The position numbers and the translations under genes are program-made. A stretch of DNA of 64,000 bases from Pseudomonas mangiferae (GTDB taxonomy: Bacteria; Pseudomonadota; Gammaproteobacteria; Pseudomonadales; Pseudomonadaceae). The stretch lies in assembly GCF_007109405.1 (NCBI RefSeq), contig NZ_VJOY01000001.1, positions 62,001 to 126,000 of the forward strand, in the 5' to 3' direction. Below, piece by piece: positions 1 to 9,232 of this stretch; the stretch's first letter is position 1, and each line of letters begins with the position of its first letter. Under the pieces are notes generated by a model. It was not told the DNA's origin, did no database searches, and worked only from the letters and a program-made list of their open reading frames with translations.

Positions 1-491
1 AGGCCGTGGGTATCCGCCAACAGATAGGCGGCTTCTTCATTGGGGTAGTCGGGGTTCAGCTTGCGGATATGGCAGTTGCTGGAGAGGCGGCGGGTCAGGG
101 TCAGCAGGCGGCTACCCTCTTTCACCGCACGGGTGACGTCGCGCACGAGAATGCGCAGGCGATTCCTCGGATGAGCGATAAGAAAACGCGTGCAGGCCTC
201 CTGGATGCTGCTGTGGTGGTACAGCCAGGGTTCGAGGTCGGGGGTGTAGATGCAGAGGCTGCGCCGGGCTTGCTGCATCAGCGCCAGGGCGTGGGCGCGC
301 GCGTCGTCCGGGGTGTTGAAGCGCTGCAGGCTGTCCTGCTCGCCCAGCACGAAGGGCGCGGGTTCCCGGGATGTCGAGGCCTGGACCGGGACGGTTTGTG
401 GGTTATGGATGCTGAAACGCCCCGGAGAATCGAACTCGATGGCGGGCAGTTCGTCCGCGTCCATGAGGTCTTCCGGGGCGTCTTCGTTCAT
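1..491 (-). CDS. Conserved hypothetical protein, PLD-like/DUF7931-type (3' end outside window)
   Basis: This minus-strand frame opens with ATG at 491 and stays open to the window edge (about 163 codons), so the C-terminus is missing. The visible protein begins MNEDAPEDLMDADELPAIEF. After an acidic, low-complexity N-terminus it has a core with 'RRSLCIYTPDLEPWLYHH' and 'RLRILVRDVTRAVKEGSRLL'. That core resembles the small phospholipase D-like fold of a family found next to GNAT acetyltransferases in pseudomonads. It starts 13 bases after the GNAT stop on the same strand, so it is probably the last gene of a roxA-GNAT-this gene unit. No catalytic function can be assigned. The family name is from memory and is less certain than the gene itself. 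Confidence 0.7.
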   Translation of the reverse strand, partial: MNEDAPEDLMDADELPAIEFDSPGRFSIHNPQTVPVQASTSREPAPFVLGEQDSLQRFNTPDDARAHALALMQQARRSLCIYTPDLEPWLYHHSSIQEACTRFLIAHPRNRLRILVRDVTRAVKEGSRLLTLTRRLSSNCHIRKLNPDYPNEEAAYLLADTHG

Positions 492-504
492 CGCGGGCTC
501 CGCT

Positions 505-930
505 TCAGTCGCTGTGGCGCACCATGTCCACATGGGGGATACCGACATCCAGGTATTCATCACTGACTACCGAGAAGCCGTGGCGTTCGTAGAACGGCGT
601 GGCCTGGACCTGAGCGCTGAGCATCTGCTTGCGCAGACCGCGCCGCTCGGCCTCCTCAATGGCGGCCCGCAGCAGGCGGTCGCCCACCTTCAGGCCTCGC
701 CAATCCTTGAGGACCGACATCCGGCCGATCTGCCCGTCCGGCAGCAAACGCGCCGTGCCGATGGGGTACTCGCCCTCGTAGGCCAGGAAGTGCACGGCAT
801 CGGCATCGTCGGCGTCCCACTCCAGTTCCGGCGGAACCGCCTGCTCGCCGATGAAGACGGTTTCCCGGATGCGGCGGAGCGCGGCGTTGTCCTTGTGCCA
901 GTCCGCGACGCGGATATCGATGTCAGTCAT
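505..930 (-). CDS. GNAT family N-acetyltransferase
   Basis: A 141-residue acyl-CoA-dependent N-acetyltransferase. The GNAT acetyl-CoA loop is seen as 'DWRGLKVGDRLL' (R-G-x-x-x-G) after the beta-strand 'GRMSVLKD', followed by 'AEERRGL'-like helix residues and the late 'FYERHGF' motif typical of the fold. The start is placed at ATG 930. The frame is open further upstream, but this ATG overlaps the TGA of the preceding cupin gene (ATGACTGA), which is a classical translational-coupling arrangement, and the resulting N-terminus 'MTDIDIRVADW' starts directly with the first strand. The substrate is unknown. It is probably co-transcribed with the ribosomal oxygenase gene upstream. Confidence 0.88.
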   Translation of the reverse strand: MTDIDIRVADWHKDNAALRRIRETVFIGEQAVPPELEWDADDADAVHFLAYEGEYPIGTARLLPDGQIGRMSVLKDWRGLKVGDRLLRAAIEEAERRGLRKQMLSAQVQATPFYERHGFSVVSDEYLDVGIPHVDMVRHSD

Positions 931-2089
931 CGGCGAACTCCAGACTTCCTTGTTTGACCAGTTCCCATACCAGGGTCCTTCCTTCATCGTCGGCCAGCCA
1001 TGGCCCGAGGTTGTCGAGATACAGCGCGTCAGCGGCGCAGATCAGTTTCAGCAGGTCACGCAGGTGCCCCGGGAGCAGGCGGCTCTGGCCGCTGGCGAAC
1101 AGCACCAGCTGGTCTTCCACTTCCGACCAGGCCAGCCGAGCGCTAGGGTTGCGTACCAGCACGGCGCCGTCTTCCAGGGCGCCGAGGAACGGTTCCTCTT
1201 CGACTTCCGTGCCCGAGACCAGTTCGGGGTAGCGGGGCTCGGTCATGAACTGGCCGAACCAGGTGAGCAGCAGGCGCTCGTCGCCCATGTGCTCGTCCAG
1301 CAGGGCCTTCAATCGCACCAGGGCATCACGCTGGATCTGGTGCGGGTCTTCCACCGGCTCGCTGGCGGCATCGCTGTAGCGCGCCTCGTCCGGCAGGAAC
1401 TGGGCGAGGAAATCGGTGAAGTGAGTGAGCACTTCGGCAGCGCTGGGCGCGCGGAAGCCCACGGAGAAGGTCATGCAGTCATCCTCGGCGGTGCCGAAGT
1501 GGGCCAGGCGCGGCGGCAGGTAGAGCATGTCGCCCGGTTCCAGCACCCACTCGTCGGTCTGCTGGAAGTCGGCGAGGATGCGCAGGTCGCCATGGGGCAG
1601 GATCGGGCTCTGGTTGTCGCACATCTGACCGATCTTCCAGCGACGTCGGCCATGAGCCTGGAGCAGGAACACGTCGTAGTTGTCGTAGTGCGGGCCGACC
1701 CCGCCGCCCGGCGCGGCGAAGCTGATCATCACGTCATCGATCCGCCAGCTCGGCAGGAACTGGAATTCCTTCAGGAGTTCGGCCACGTCCGGGACGAACT
1801 GGTCCACGGCCTGCACCAGCAGCGTCCAGTCCCGCTCCGGCAAATCCTGGAAGGTCTCCTCGGTGAACGGGCCGCGGCGCAGTTCCCAGGGCTGCTCGCC
1901 ATGCTCCACCACCAGGCGCGATTCCACCTCGTCTTCCAGGGACAGGCCGGCCAGCTCGTCCGGGCTGATCGGGCTCTCGAACCCGGGCTTGGCCTGACGG
2001 ATCAGCAGAGGCTTGCGTTGCCAGTAGTCGCGCAGGAATTCGCGGGCGCTGAGGCCGCCGAGAAGCTGGAGCGGGAGATCGGGGTTCAT
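923..2089 (-). CDS. roxA: JmjC/cupin ribosomal oxygenase, RoxA (YcfD)-type
   Basis: A 388-residue Fe(II)/2-oxoglutarate oxygenase. The iron facial triad is visible as H134-x-D136 in 'GPHYDNYDVFLL' and the distal H197 in 'PPRLAHFG'. 'GRRRWKIG' after the first iron motif is typical of the YcfD/ROX family. In E. coli the family member hydroxylates an arginine of ribosomal protein L16, and the length here is close to the 373 residues of YcfD. The C-terminal part (about 230-388) fits the dimerisation and winged-helix region of that family. The gene follows purB after a strong terminator and overlaps the GNAT gene by 8 bases. The L16 substrate is inferred from family membership. Confidence 0.85.
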   Translation of the reverse strand: MNPDLPLQLLGGLSAREFLRDYWQRKPLLIRQAKPGFESPISPDELAGLSLEDEVESRLVVEHGEQPWELRRGPFTEETFQDLPERDWTLLVQAVDQFVPDVAELLKEFQFLPSWRIDDVMISFAAPGGGVGPHYDNYDVFLLQAHGRRRWKIGQMCDNQSPILPHGDLRILADFQQTDEWVLEPGDMLYLPPRLAHFGTAEDDCMTFSVGFRAPSAAEVLTHFTDFLAQFLPDEARYSDAASEPVEDPHQIQRDALVRLKALLDEHMGDERLLLTWFGQFMTEPRYPELVSGTEVEEEPFLGALEDGAVLVRNPSARLAWSEVEDQLVLFASGQSRLLPGHLRDLLKLICAADALYLDNLGPWLADDEGRTLVWELVKQGSLEFADD

Positions 2090-2109
2090 GGACGGTTACC
2101 TTGGGCTAT

Positions 2110-2132
2110 AAAAAAGCCCGGCACAGCCGGGC
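2110..2132 (-). terminator. Rho-independent terminator of the purB transcript
   Basis: Read on the minus strand, a GC-rich hairpin with GCCCGGC / GCCGGGC arms and a short TGT loop is followed by six T residues. It lies 20 bases after the purB stop and before roxA, so the roxA unit probably has its own promoter or depends on readthrough. Confidence 0.88.
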
Positions 2133-2152
2133 GTGCGAAGCGGGTTGGCCGG

Positions 2153-3544
<1,392 letters not shown>

Positions 3545-3607
3545 TCAACGAAAGAGGGCGCGTATCATACACGAATTCCGCCACCCGGCCCGGGCTGCGG
3601 ACGAGCG

Positions 3608-4477
3608 TCAGGTTCGCCGGCGCGACACCGAGAGCAGCCCCGAGGCGATGATCAGCAGCGCCCCCAGCAGCGAGCCCGTGTCGGGTGCCTCGCCCCAGCG
3701 CAGCCAGGCGATGATCCCGGAAAAGACGATGGCCAGGTAGGCGAACGGCCCGATGATCCCCGGCGGGGCGAGGGCGTAGGCTTTCGACATGACGATCTGG
3801 CTGATGGTGGCCAGCAGGCCTACCAGGAACAACAGGGCCAGTTGATGGCTGCTCAGGGGCTGCCAGGCCCAGGTCAAGGGGATCGCGGAGATGAGTGTGC
3901 TGAACAGGGCGAAGTAGAAGACGATGCGGAAGGCCGGCTCGCTGTCGCTCATTTCGCGGATCGAGACGAAGGCGAAGGCGGCCAGCAGGCTGGCGGCGAC
4001 CCCCACCAGGGCCTGGCTGTCGAGCAGCGCTTCCGACCGTTTGGCCACCAGGAACACGCCCGCCAGGCCCACCAGGCTGGTCAGCAGGATGCGTCGACTG
4101 AGGGGCTCCTTCAGCCACCAGTAGGCGATTAAGGGGGTGAAGACCGGTGCCGAGTAGGTGAAGAGCATGGCATCGGCCAGGGGCAGGTGGGCGATGGCGT
4201 AGAAGAAGCAGTACATGGCCGCCAGGCCGTAGGTGGTCCGCCACAGGTGGGAGGCTAGGCGTTTGGTCTTCAGCGGCCCCGGACCTTTCACCAGCACCAG
4301 CGGCAGGAAGAACAGGACGCCAACCAGGTTGCGGAAGAACACCACCGACTCGTTGTTCACCGTGCCCGAGAGTTCCCGGATGCCGACGCCCATGAGCGAG
4401 AACAGCAGGGTGGAAAGCGCCAGCAGCGCAGCCCCCAAGACTGGCCGAACGGCGCGAGGGCGGAGGGGTGTCGCCAT
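3608..4477 (-). CDS. EamA/DMT family transporter
   Basis: A 289-residue inner-membrane protein with about ten hydrophobic segments in two EamA repeats (roughly residues 10-140 and 150-285). Examples are 'ALLALSTLLFSLMGVGIREL', 'DAMLFTYSAPVFTPLIAYWW' and 'GIIGPFAYLAIVFSGIIAW'. The WxxxxEPL-like 'WWLKEPLS' at the end of the first repeat is typical of drug/metabolite exporters of the RhaT/EamA superfamily. The start is set at ATG 4477 because it lies 2 bases after the hflD stop and gives a usual family N-terminus; the open frame extends 30 codons upstream into hflD. The substrate cannot be predicted. It sits between hflD and purB in one transcriptional direction. Confidence 0.9.
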   Translation of the reverse strand: MATPLRPRAVRPVLGAALLALSTLLFSLMGVGIRELSGTVNNESVVFFRNLVGVLFFLPLVLVKGPGPLKTKRLASHLWRTTYGLAAMYCFFYAIAHLPLADAMLFTYSAPVFTPLIAYWWLKEPLSRRILLTSLVGLAGVFLVAKRSEALLDSQALVGVAASLLAAFAFVSIREMSDSEPAFRIVFYFALFSTLISAIPLTWAWQPLSSHQLALLFLVGLLATISQIVMSKAYALAPPGIIGPFAYLAIVFSGIIAWLRWGEAPDTGSLLGALLIIASGLLSVSRRRT

Positions 4478-4479
4478 GC

Positions 4480-5100
4480 TCAGCGGCGCATCATGGGATA
4501 AAGCTCGCTGAGCAATTTGCGGCGGCTGAACACCAGTTGCCAGCGATGGCCGCCCAGTTGACGCCACAGGCGTGCGGCGCGGATGCCGGCGAGGAGCAGG
4601 GCACGGATCTTCGCCGCATTGCTGGCCTGCTGCAGGAAGCGCATCTCGCCATGCACCTGGATGCGCTGGCGGAACGTACTCAGGGTGTCCTCATAAAGGC
4701 CGCCGCAGGCCGCGATCACGTTCTCGTGGGTGACCCCGAAATGCCTGACCTGCTGCTGGATTTGGTCCAGGCGGGTACCGATCGTCGCCAGCATGTCGTC
4801 GCGCTTGGCCAGTTGCCGCTCGAGGCCCAGCAGGGCCAGGGCATAGCGCAGCGGCTCGCGCTGCAGGCTGTTGGGGTCGCGCTCCAGGGCGCTGACCAGG
4901 GCCTTGTAGCCTTCGCGCAGGTTCAGGTCGTCGCCGCCGTACACGTCCAGCGTGGTGGGCGGGTCACGTACCAGCAGGCTGCCGATCATGCAGCCCAGCG
5001 GCGGCTCGCTGATCTGGCCGGTCTTGGCCAGGCGGTCCACCAGGGCGGCAGCGTTGAACACCGCCCCCAGGGCGACCAGTTGCTCCTGGGCCGGCGTCAT
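4480..5100 (-). CDS. hflD: High-frequency lysogenization protein HflD
   Basis: A 206-residue, largely helical protein with the HflD hallmarks '[22 protein letters not shown]' (only part of a long N-terminal helix) and '[13 protein letters not shown]'. In E. coli HflD is a peripheral membrane protein that affects lambda CII stability, and its host role is unclear. The start is ATG 5100, which overlaps the mnmA stop in an ATGA arrangement; the upstream extension is not conserved in style. It lies between mnmA and a DMT exporter, as expected for the mnmA-hflD-purB neighbourhood. Confidence 0.93.
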   Translation of the reverse strand: MTPAQEQLVALGAVFNAAALVDRLAKTGQISEPPLGCMIGSLLVRDPPTTLDVYGGDDLNLREGYKALVSALERDPNSLQREPLRYALALLGLERQLAKRDDMLATIGTRLDQIQQQVRHFGVTHENVIAACGGLYEDTLSTFRQRIQVHGEMRFLQQASNAAKIRALLLAGIRAARLWRQLGGHRWQLVFSRRKLLSELYPMMRR

Positions 5101-6212
5101 GGGTGCTCCTCCTGGAGGCAGGGTTCGGCCTGCTCGATCACGCCACCGCCCAGGCAAACCTCACCGTCGTAGAACACCACCGACTGGCCCGGCGTCACTG
5201 CCCGCTGGGGCACGTCGAACACTGCGCGGTAGCCATGGGCCGTGCGCTCCAGGGTGCACGCCTGGTCCTGCTGCCGATAGCGCACCTTGGCGGTCAGGCG
5301 ACGTGGCGCGTCCAGCTGGACCGGATTGACCCAGTACAGCTCCGAGGTCAGCAGGGCGCGGGAAAACAGCAGCGGATGCGCGTTGCCCTGGCCTACCACC
5401 AGCACGTTCCGCGACAGGTCCTTGACCAGCACGTACCAGGGCGCCTCGCCGGCGTCCTTGAGCCCACCGATGCCCAGCCCCTGGCGCTGGCCGATGGTGT
5501 GGTACATCAACCCCATGTGGCGGCCGATAACGTCGCCCTCGGTGGTTTCGATGTTGCCCGGCTGCGCCGGCAGGTATTGCTTGAGGAAATCGCTGAAGCG
5601 GCGCTCGCCGATGAAACAGATGCCGGTAGAATCCTTCTTCTTGGCCGTGGCGAGGCCATGGCGCTCTGCGATGGCGCGGACCTGGGGCTTTTCCAGTTCT
5701 CCGACGGGGAACAAGGTCTTGCCGATCTGCTCGCCGCCCACGGCATGGAGGAAGTAGCTCTGGTCCTTGTTGGGGTCCAGGCCCTTGAGCAGTTCGCTGC
5801 GGCCGTCGATATCGCGGCGGCGGACGTAGTGCCCGGTGGCGATCAGGTCGGCGCCCAGGCTCAGGGCATAGTCGAGGAACGCCTTGAACTTGATCTCGCG
5901 GTTGCAGAGGATGTCCGGGTTGGGCGTGCGACCGGCCTTGTATTCGGCGAGGAAATGCTCGAAGACGTTGTCCCAGTATTCCGCCGCGAAGTTGGCCGTG
6001 TGCAGGGGGATACCGATGCGCTCGCAGACGGCCTGGGCATCCGCCAGGTCTTCGCGGGCGGTGCAGTAGTCGGTCCCGTCATCCTCTTCCCAGTTCTTCA
6101 TGAACAGGCCTTCCACCTGGTAGCCCTGTTCCAGCAGCAGCAAGGCGGAGACCGAGGAGTCCACGCCGCCGGACATGCCGACGATCACGCGGGTGGTGGC
6201 TGGATCATGCAT
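5097..6212 (-). CDS. mnmA: tRNA-specific 2-thiouridylase MnmA
   Basis: A 371-residue ATP-dependent enzyme that installs the 2-thio group on U34 of tRNA-Lys, -Glu and -Gln. The PP-loop '[12 protein letters not shown]' lies at residues 13-24. The catalytic cysteine motifs are present in '[12 protein letters not shown]' and '[14 protein letters not shown]'. The family segment '[13 protein letters not shown]' is also seen. It forms a tight unit with hflD (4-base overlap) and follows nudJ. Its sulfur would come from the TusBCD/TusE relay, whose genes are also in this window (25.1-26.5 kb). Confidence 0.97.
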   Translation of the reverse strand: MHDPATTRVIVGMSGGVDSSVSALLLLEQGYQVEGLFMKNWEEDDGTDYCTAREDLADAQAVCERIGIPLHTANFAAEYWDNVFEHFLAEYKAGRTPNPDILCNREIKFKAFLDYALSLGADLIATGHYVRRRDIDGRSELLKGLDPNKDQSYFLHAVGGEQIGKTLFPVGELEKPQVRAIAERHGLATAKKKDSTGICFIGERRFSDFLKQYLPAQPGNIETTEGDVIGRHMGLMYHTIGQRQGLGIGGLKDAGEAPWYVLVKDLSRNVLVVGQGNAHPLLFSRALLTSELYWVNPVQLDAPRRLTAKVRYRQQDQACTLERTAHGYRAVFDVPQRAVTPGQSVVFYDGEVCLGGGVIEQAEPCLQEEHP

Positions 6213-6278
6213 AGGAATACGGACGGATGACTGCGGAAAAGGTCGCGAGTCTAACAGATGCCGCGTCGGGCGCGACCG

Positions 6279-6722
6279 TCAGCTACCAGTGCGGATCAGC
6301 GCCAGGGGGAAGCGTTCGCCGGCCAGGTAATCGTCGATGCAGCGCAGTACCAGTCGGCTGCGCCAGCGCTCCGGCTGGGCGACCAGCTCCTCGCGGGTCA
6401 GCCAGCGCGGGCCGATGATTCCCTCGTCCAGGGGCGAGTCGGTCTGGCGCACGGGGCGGGCGGCGAAGCAGACGCGCTGGTAGGTCACTCCGTTCGACGG
6501 CGCGGCATAGAGGTAGATGCCGGTCACCGCGGTCAGCTCCACTTCCCAGCCGGTTTCCTCGAGGGTTTCGCGCAAGGCGGCCTGGATCAGACTTTCGTCG
6601 GCTTCCAGATGCCCGGCAGGCTGATTTAATACGGCGCGACCGTCGGCGAGCTCCTCCACCAGCAGAAAGCGGCTGTCGTCCTCAACGACGGTGGCGACGG
6701 TGACATGAGGGGTGAAGCGCAT
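6279..6722 (-). CDS. nudJ: NUDIX hydrolase, NudJ-type phosphatase
   Basis: A 147-residue NUDIX protein. The complete box G-x5-E-x7-R-E-x2-E-E-x-G is seen in 'GHLEADESLIQ' continuing into 'ALRETLEETGWEV'. The N-terminus 'MRFTPHVTVATVVEDDSRFL' and the position directly upstream of mnmA both match NudJ (YmfB), which hydrolyses nucleoside di- and triphosphates and thiamine pyrophosphate precursors in E. coli. The start is ATG 6722; the longer open frame runs into the icd promoter region and is not credible. Precise substrate preference cannot be read from the sequence. Confidence 0.88.
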   Translation of the reverse strand: MRFTPHVTVATVVEDDSRFLLVEELADGRAVLNQPAGHLEADESLIQAALRETLEETGWEVELTAVTGIYLYAAPSNGVTYQRVCFAARPVRQTDSPLDEGIIGPRWLTREELVAQPERWRSRLVLRCIDDYLAGERFPLALIRTGS

Positions 6723-7029
6723 GGGGCGGTTCCTTCTCGATGCGGGTCGGCCATGGTAGCGCGTCGTTCCCGGGCGGGTCAGCGGGGGAACTGCTAGGCT
6801 TGGAAATTCTCCGAAGCGCTGCCGTGTAGCGTTTCTGTAGTGCGCCCCGACGTGGGGCGAAGCCTTGCCAGCGCTGCTCCGCAGCCTTTGCGAAGGGCGT
6901 GCGCCGATGTTAAAGGGCGTGACTTTCTGTAGAAAAACTACAAGAATGTCACGCCTTTCGAGACCCAAGTTCATCTGCCAGGCGAATGCGCGTGGCAGTG
7001 TCTGACCCACGAAAACAACGGAGTCCAGC
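6723..7029. promoter_or_regulatory. Divergent nudJ/icd intergenic region with a long imperfect inverted repeat
   Basis: This 307-base divergent spacer must carry the promoters for both nudJ (minus) and icd (plus). Its clearest element is an imperfect palindrome at 6912-6958. The outer arms are AAAGGGCGTGAC and GTCACGCCTTT, and the inner arms TTCTGTAG and CTACAAGAA flank an A5 centre. It ends about 71 bases before the icd start and could be a 5' UTR hairpin or a regulator site. No convincing sigma-70 promoter was picked out by eye. Confidence 0.5.
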
Positions 7030-8286
7030 ATGGGATACCAAAAGATCCAGGTGCCTGCGAGCGGTGACAAAATCACCGTCAATGCCGATATGTCCCTGAA
7101 CGTGCCCAACAACCCGATCATCCCCTACATCGAGGGTGACGGCATCGGTGTCGACATCAGCCCGGTCATGATCAAGGTCGTCGACGCCGCCGTCGAAAAG
7201 GCCTACGGCGGTGAGCGCAAAATCGCCTGGATGGAAGTGTACGCCGGCGAGAAGGCCACCCAGGTCTACGATCAGGACACCTGGCTGCCGAAAGAAACCC
7301 TGGAAGCCGTCCGCGACTACGTGGTTTCGATCAAGGGCCCGCTGACCACGCCCGTCGGTGGCGGCATCCGCTCCCTGAACGTCGCGCTGCGCCAGGAACT
7401 CGACCTGTACGTCTGCCAGCGCCCCGTACGTTGGTTCACCGGCGTGCCCAGCCCCGTCAAGAAACCGGGCGACGTGGACATGGTGATCTTCCGCGAGAAC
7501 TCCGAAGACATCTATGCCGGCGTGGAATGGAAAGCCGGTTCGCCCGAGGCCGAGAAGGTCATCAAGTTCCTCACCGAGGAAATGGGCGTCAAGAAAATCC
7601 GCTTCACCGAGAACTGCGGCATCGGCATCAAGCCGGTCTCCCAGGACGGCACCAAGCGTCTGGTGCGCAAGGCGCTTCAGTACGCCGTGGACAATGATCG
7701 CGATTCCGTGACCATCGTCCACAAGGGCAACATCATGAAGTTCACCGAAGGTGCCTTCAAGGAGTGGGGCTACGAGGTGGCGCGTGACGAGTTCGGCGCG
7801 CAGCTGCTGGATGGCGGCCCCTGGATGCAGTTCAAGAACCCGAAGACTGGCAAGAACGTCGTGGTCAAGGACGTGATCGCCGACGCCATGCTGCAGCAGA
7901 TCCTGCTGCGTCCGGCCGAGTACGACGTGATCGCCACCCTCAACCTGAACGGTGACTACCTGTCCGACGCCCTGGCGGCGGAGGTGGGCGGCATCGGCAT
8001 CGCCCCGGGCGCCAACCTGTCCGACACCGTGGCCATGTTCGAAGCCACCCACGGCACCGCGCCGAAGTACGCGGGCCAGGACAAGGTCAACCCGGGCTCG
8101 CTGATCCTCTCTGCCGAGATGATGCTGCGCCACATGGGCTGGACCGAGGCTGCGGACCTGATCATCAAGGGCACCGAAGGCGCCATCGCCGCGAAGAAGG
8201 TCACCTATGACTTCGAGCGTCTGATGGAAGGTGCTCAACTGCAGTCCTGCTCGCAGTTCGGCGATGCCACCATTGCTCACATGTAA
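7030..8286 (+). CDS. icd: NADP-dependent isocitrate dehydrogenase
   Basis: A 418-residue TCA-cycle enzyme converting isocitrate to 2-oxoglutarate. The E. coli-type active-site segment '[20 protein letters not shown]' contains the isocitrate-binding serine that AceK phosphorylates in E. coli, so control at the glyoxylate branch point is plausible. Also seen are '[14 protein letters not shown]', '[19 protein letters not shown]' and '[18 protein letters not shown]'. It is the homodimeric Icd family rather than the monomeric Idh; a second, monomeric enzyme may exist elsewhere, as in other pseudomonads. A terminator shared with cspD follows. Confidence 0.97.
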   Translation: MGYQKIQVPASGDKITVNADMSLNVPNNPIIPYIEGDGIGVDISPVMIKVVDAAVEKAYGGERKIAWMEVYAGEKATQVYDQDTWLPKETLEAVRDYVVSIKGPLTTPVGGGIRSLNVALRQELDLYVCQRPVRWFTGVPSPVKKPGDVDMVIFRENSEDIYAGVEWKAGSPEAEKVIKFLTEEMGVKKIRFTENCGIGIKPVSQDGTKRLVRKALQYAVDNDRDSVTIVHKGNIMKFTEGAFKEWGYEVARDEFGAQLLDGGPWMQFKNPKTGKNVVVKDVIADAMLQQILLRPAEYDVIATLNLNGDYLSDALAAEVGGIGIAPGANLSDTVAMFEATHGTAPKYAGQDKVNPGSLILSAEMMLRHMGWTEAADLIIKGTEGAIAAKKVTYDFERLMEGAQLQSCSQFGDATIAHM

Positions 8287-8299
8287 GCGCTGTGGAACG

Positions 8300-8329
8300 A
8301 AAAAAGCCGGTCAATGACCGGCTTTTTTT
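8300..8329. terminator. Bidirectional rho-independent terminator between icd and cspD
   Basis: A near-perfect hairpin (AGCCGGTCA / TGACCGGCT arms, tight loop) is flanked by A-rich DNA on the left and T7 on the right. It can terminate both icd (plus) and the convergent cspD (minus). Confidence 0.9.
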
Positions 8330-8345
8330 ATGCCCGTCAATGGGC

Positions 8346-8612
8346 TTAGGCTTCAGCCGGACTCCTTTCAGGCTGGGTAGTGGGGGTCGTTGCCGATGGG
8401 GTGGTGGCTGTCGCTGCCCGAATGTTCACGGCATGCAGGCCTTTGGGGCCCTGCAAAATATCGAAGCTCACCGGTTGGCCGGCCTTGAGTGTCTTGTAAC
8501 CGTCCATCTGGATGGCCGAATAGTGGGCGAATAGGTCCTCATCTCTGCCATCAGCGACGATGAAACCGTAGCCTTTGGCGTTGTTGAACCACTTGACCTT
8601 ACCGCTAAGCAT
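8346..8612 (-). CDS. cspD: Cold-shock-domain protein CspD
   Basis: An 88-residue protein starting MLSGKVKWFNNAKGYGF, with both nucleic-acid-binding motifs of the cold-shock fold: RNP1 'KGYGFIV' and RNP2-like 'DLFAHYS'. The fold takes up residues 1-68, and a Thr/Pro-rich tail of about 20 residues follows. E. coli CspD is a stationary-phase single-strand-binding inhibitor of replication. The position next to clpS-clpA, divergently oriented, is the conserved cspD location. The start is ATG 8612 rather than the upstream ATG 8630, because it begins the canonical Csp N-terminus. Confidence 0.92.
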   Translation of the reverse strand: MLSGKVKWFNNAKGYGFIVADGRDEDLFAHYSAIQMDGYKTLKAGQPVSFDILQGPKGLHAVNIRAATATTPSATTPTTQPERSPAEA

Positions 8613-8836
8613 GCTGATATCCCTCTGCAAAGGACTCCATCACTGGAGTATCATCCACTTCGACTCCGCGCGAACGAACCTTGTAGGCGAGGGCGCGGAA
8701 CCCCATATACCCGGTTGGGTATTCCATTGGTTTTAACACCCTTTTGCCGTTAGTCAAGGCAATGCTGCGTCCGGCTTCGAAGCCGGTCAAAATCCTTCGG
8801 CCCCTCTGGCTCACCAGTCGCGAACATTTTTCCAGC
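8613..8836. promoter_or_regulatory. Divergent cspD/clpS regulatory region
   Basis: The spacer carries a palindrome ATACCC-GGTT-GGGTAT at 8707-8722. On the minus strand a candidate sigma-70 promoter for cspD is visible: TTGACT, then about 16 bases, then TAAAAC, at roughly 8732-8759. No strong promoter was picked out for clpS. Confidence 0.4.
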
Positions 8837-9202
8837 ATGCATGCAAACAGCGAGATTCGACTAACATTCAATCAGGACCACTCGTCGTCGCCTCGCGAAG
8901 ATGACGGTTCGGGCCTTGCGATCCAGGAAGCGAAACCCGCGCTCCAGGCGCCGCCCATGTACAAGGTAATTTTGTACAACGACGACTACACCCCGATGGA
9001 TTTTGTTGTCCAAGTGCTCGAAATGTTCTTCAACATGGACCGCGAGCTGGCCACCAAGATCATGCTGGTCGTCCATACGGAGGGGCGCGCAGTGTGTGGC
9101 CGCTACACCCGCGATATTGCCGAGACCAAGGCCATGCAGGTCAACCAGTACGCGAGAGAGAGCCAGCATCCGCTACTCTGTGAAATTGAGAAGGACGGTT
9201 AA
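8837..9202 (+). CDS. clpS: ATP-dependent Clp protease adaptor ClpS
   Basis: A 121-residue adaptor that delivers N-degron substrates (N-terminal Leu, Phe, Tyr, Trp) to ClpAP. The substrate-pocket segment '[17 protein letters not shown]' is present with the conserved N-D-D and M, and so are '[20 protein letters not shown]' residues, including the pocket histidine. The first 35 residues form the usual flexible N-terminal extension that reaches the ClpA pore. The start ATG 8837 gives '[14 protein letters not shown]', the typical Pseudomonas form. It lies 30 bases upstream of clpA on the same strand. Confidence 0.96.
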   Translation: MHANSEIRLTFNQDHSSSPREDDGSGLAIQEAKPALQAPPMYKVILYNDDYTPMDFVVQVLEMFFNMDRELATKIMLVVHTEGRAVCGRYTRDIAETKAMQVNQYARESQHPLLCEIEKDG

Positions 9203-9232
9203 CCGCCGGCCGCTAGGGTATGAGGTGAAGCT

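Noticed and set aside
6949-8280. Minus-strand open frame of about 443 codons
   Set aside because: It is antisense to icd, whose sequence is unmistakable.
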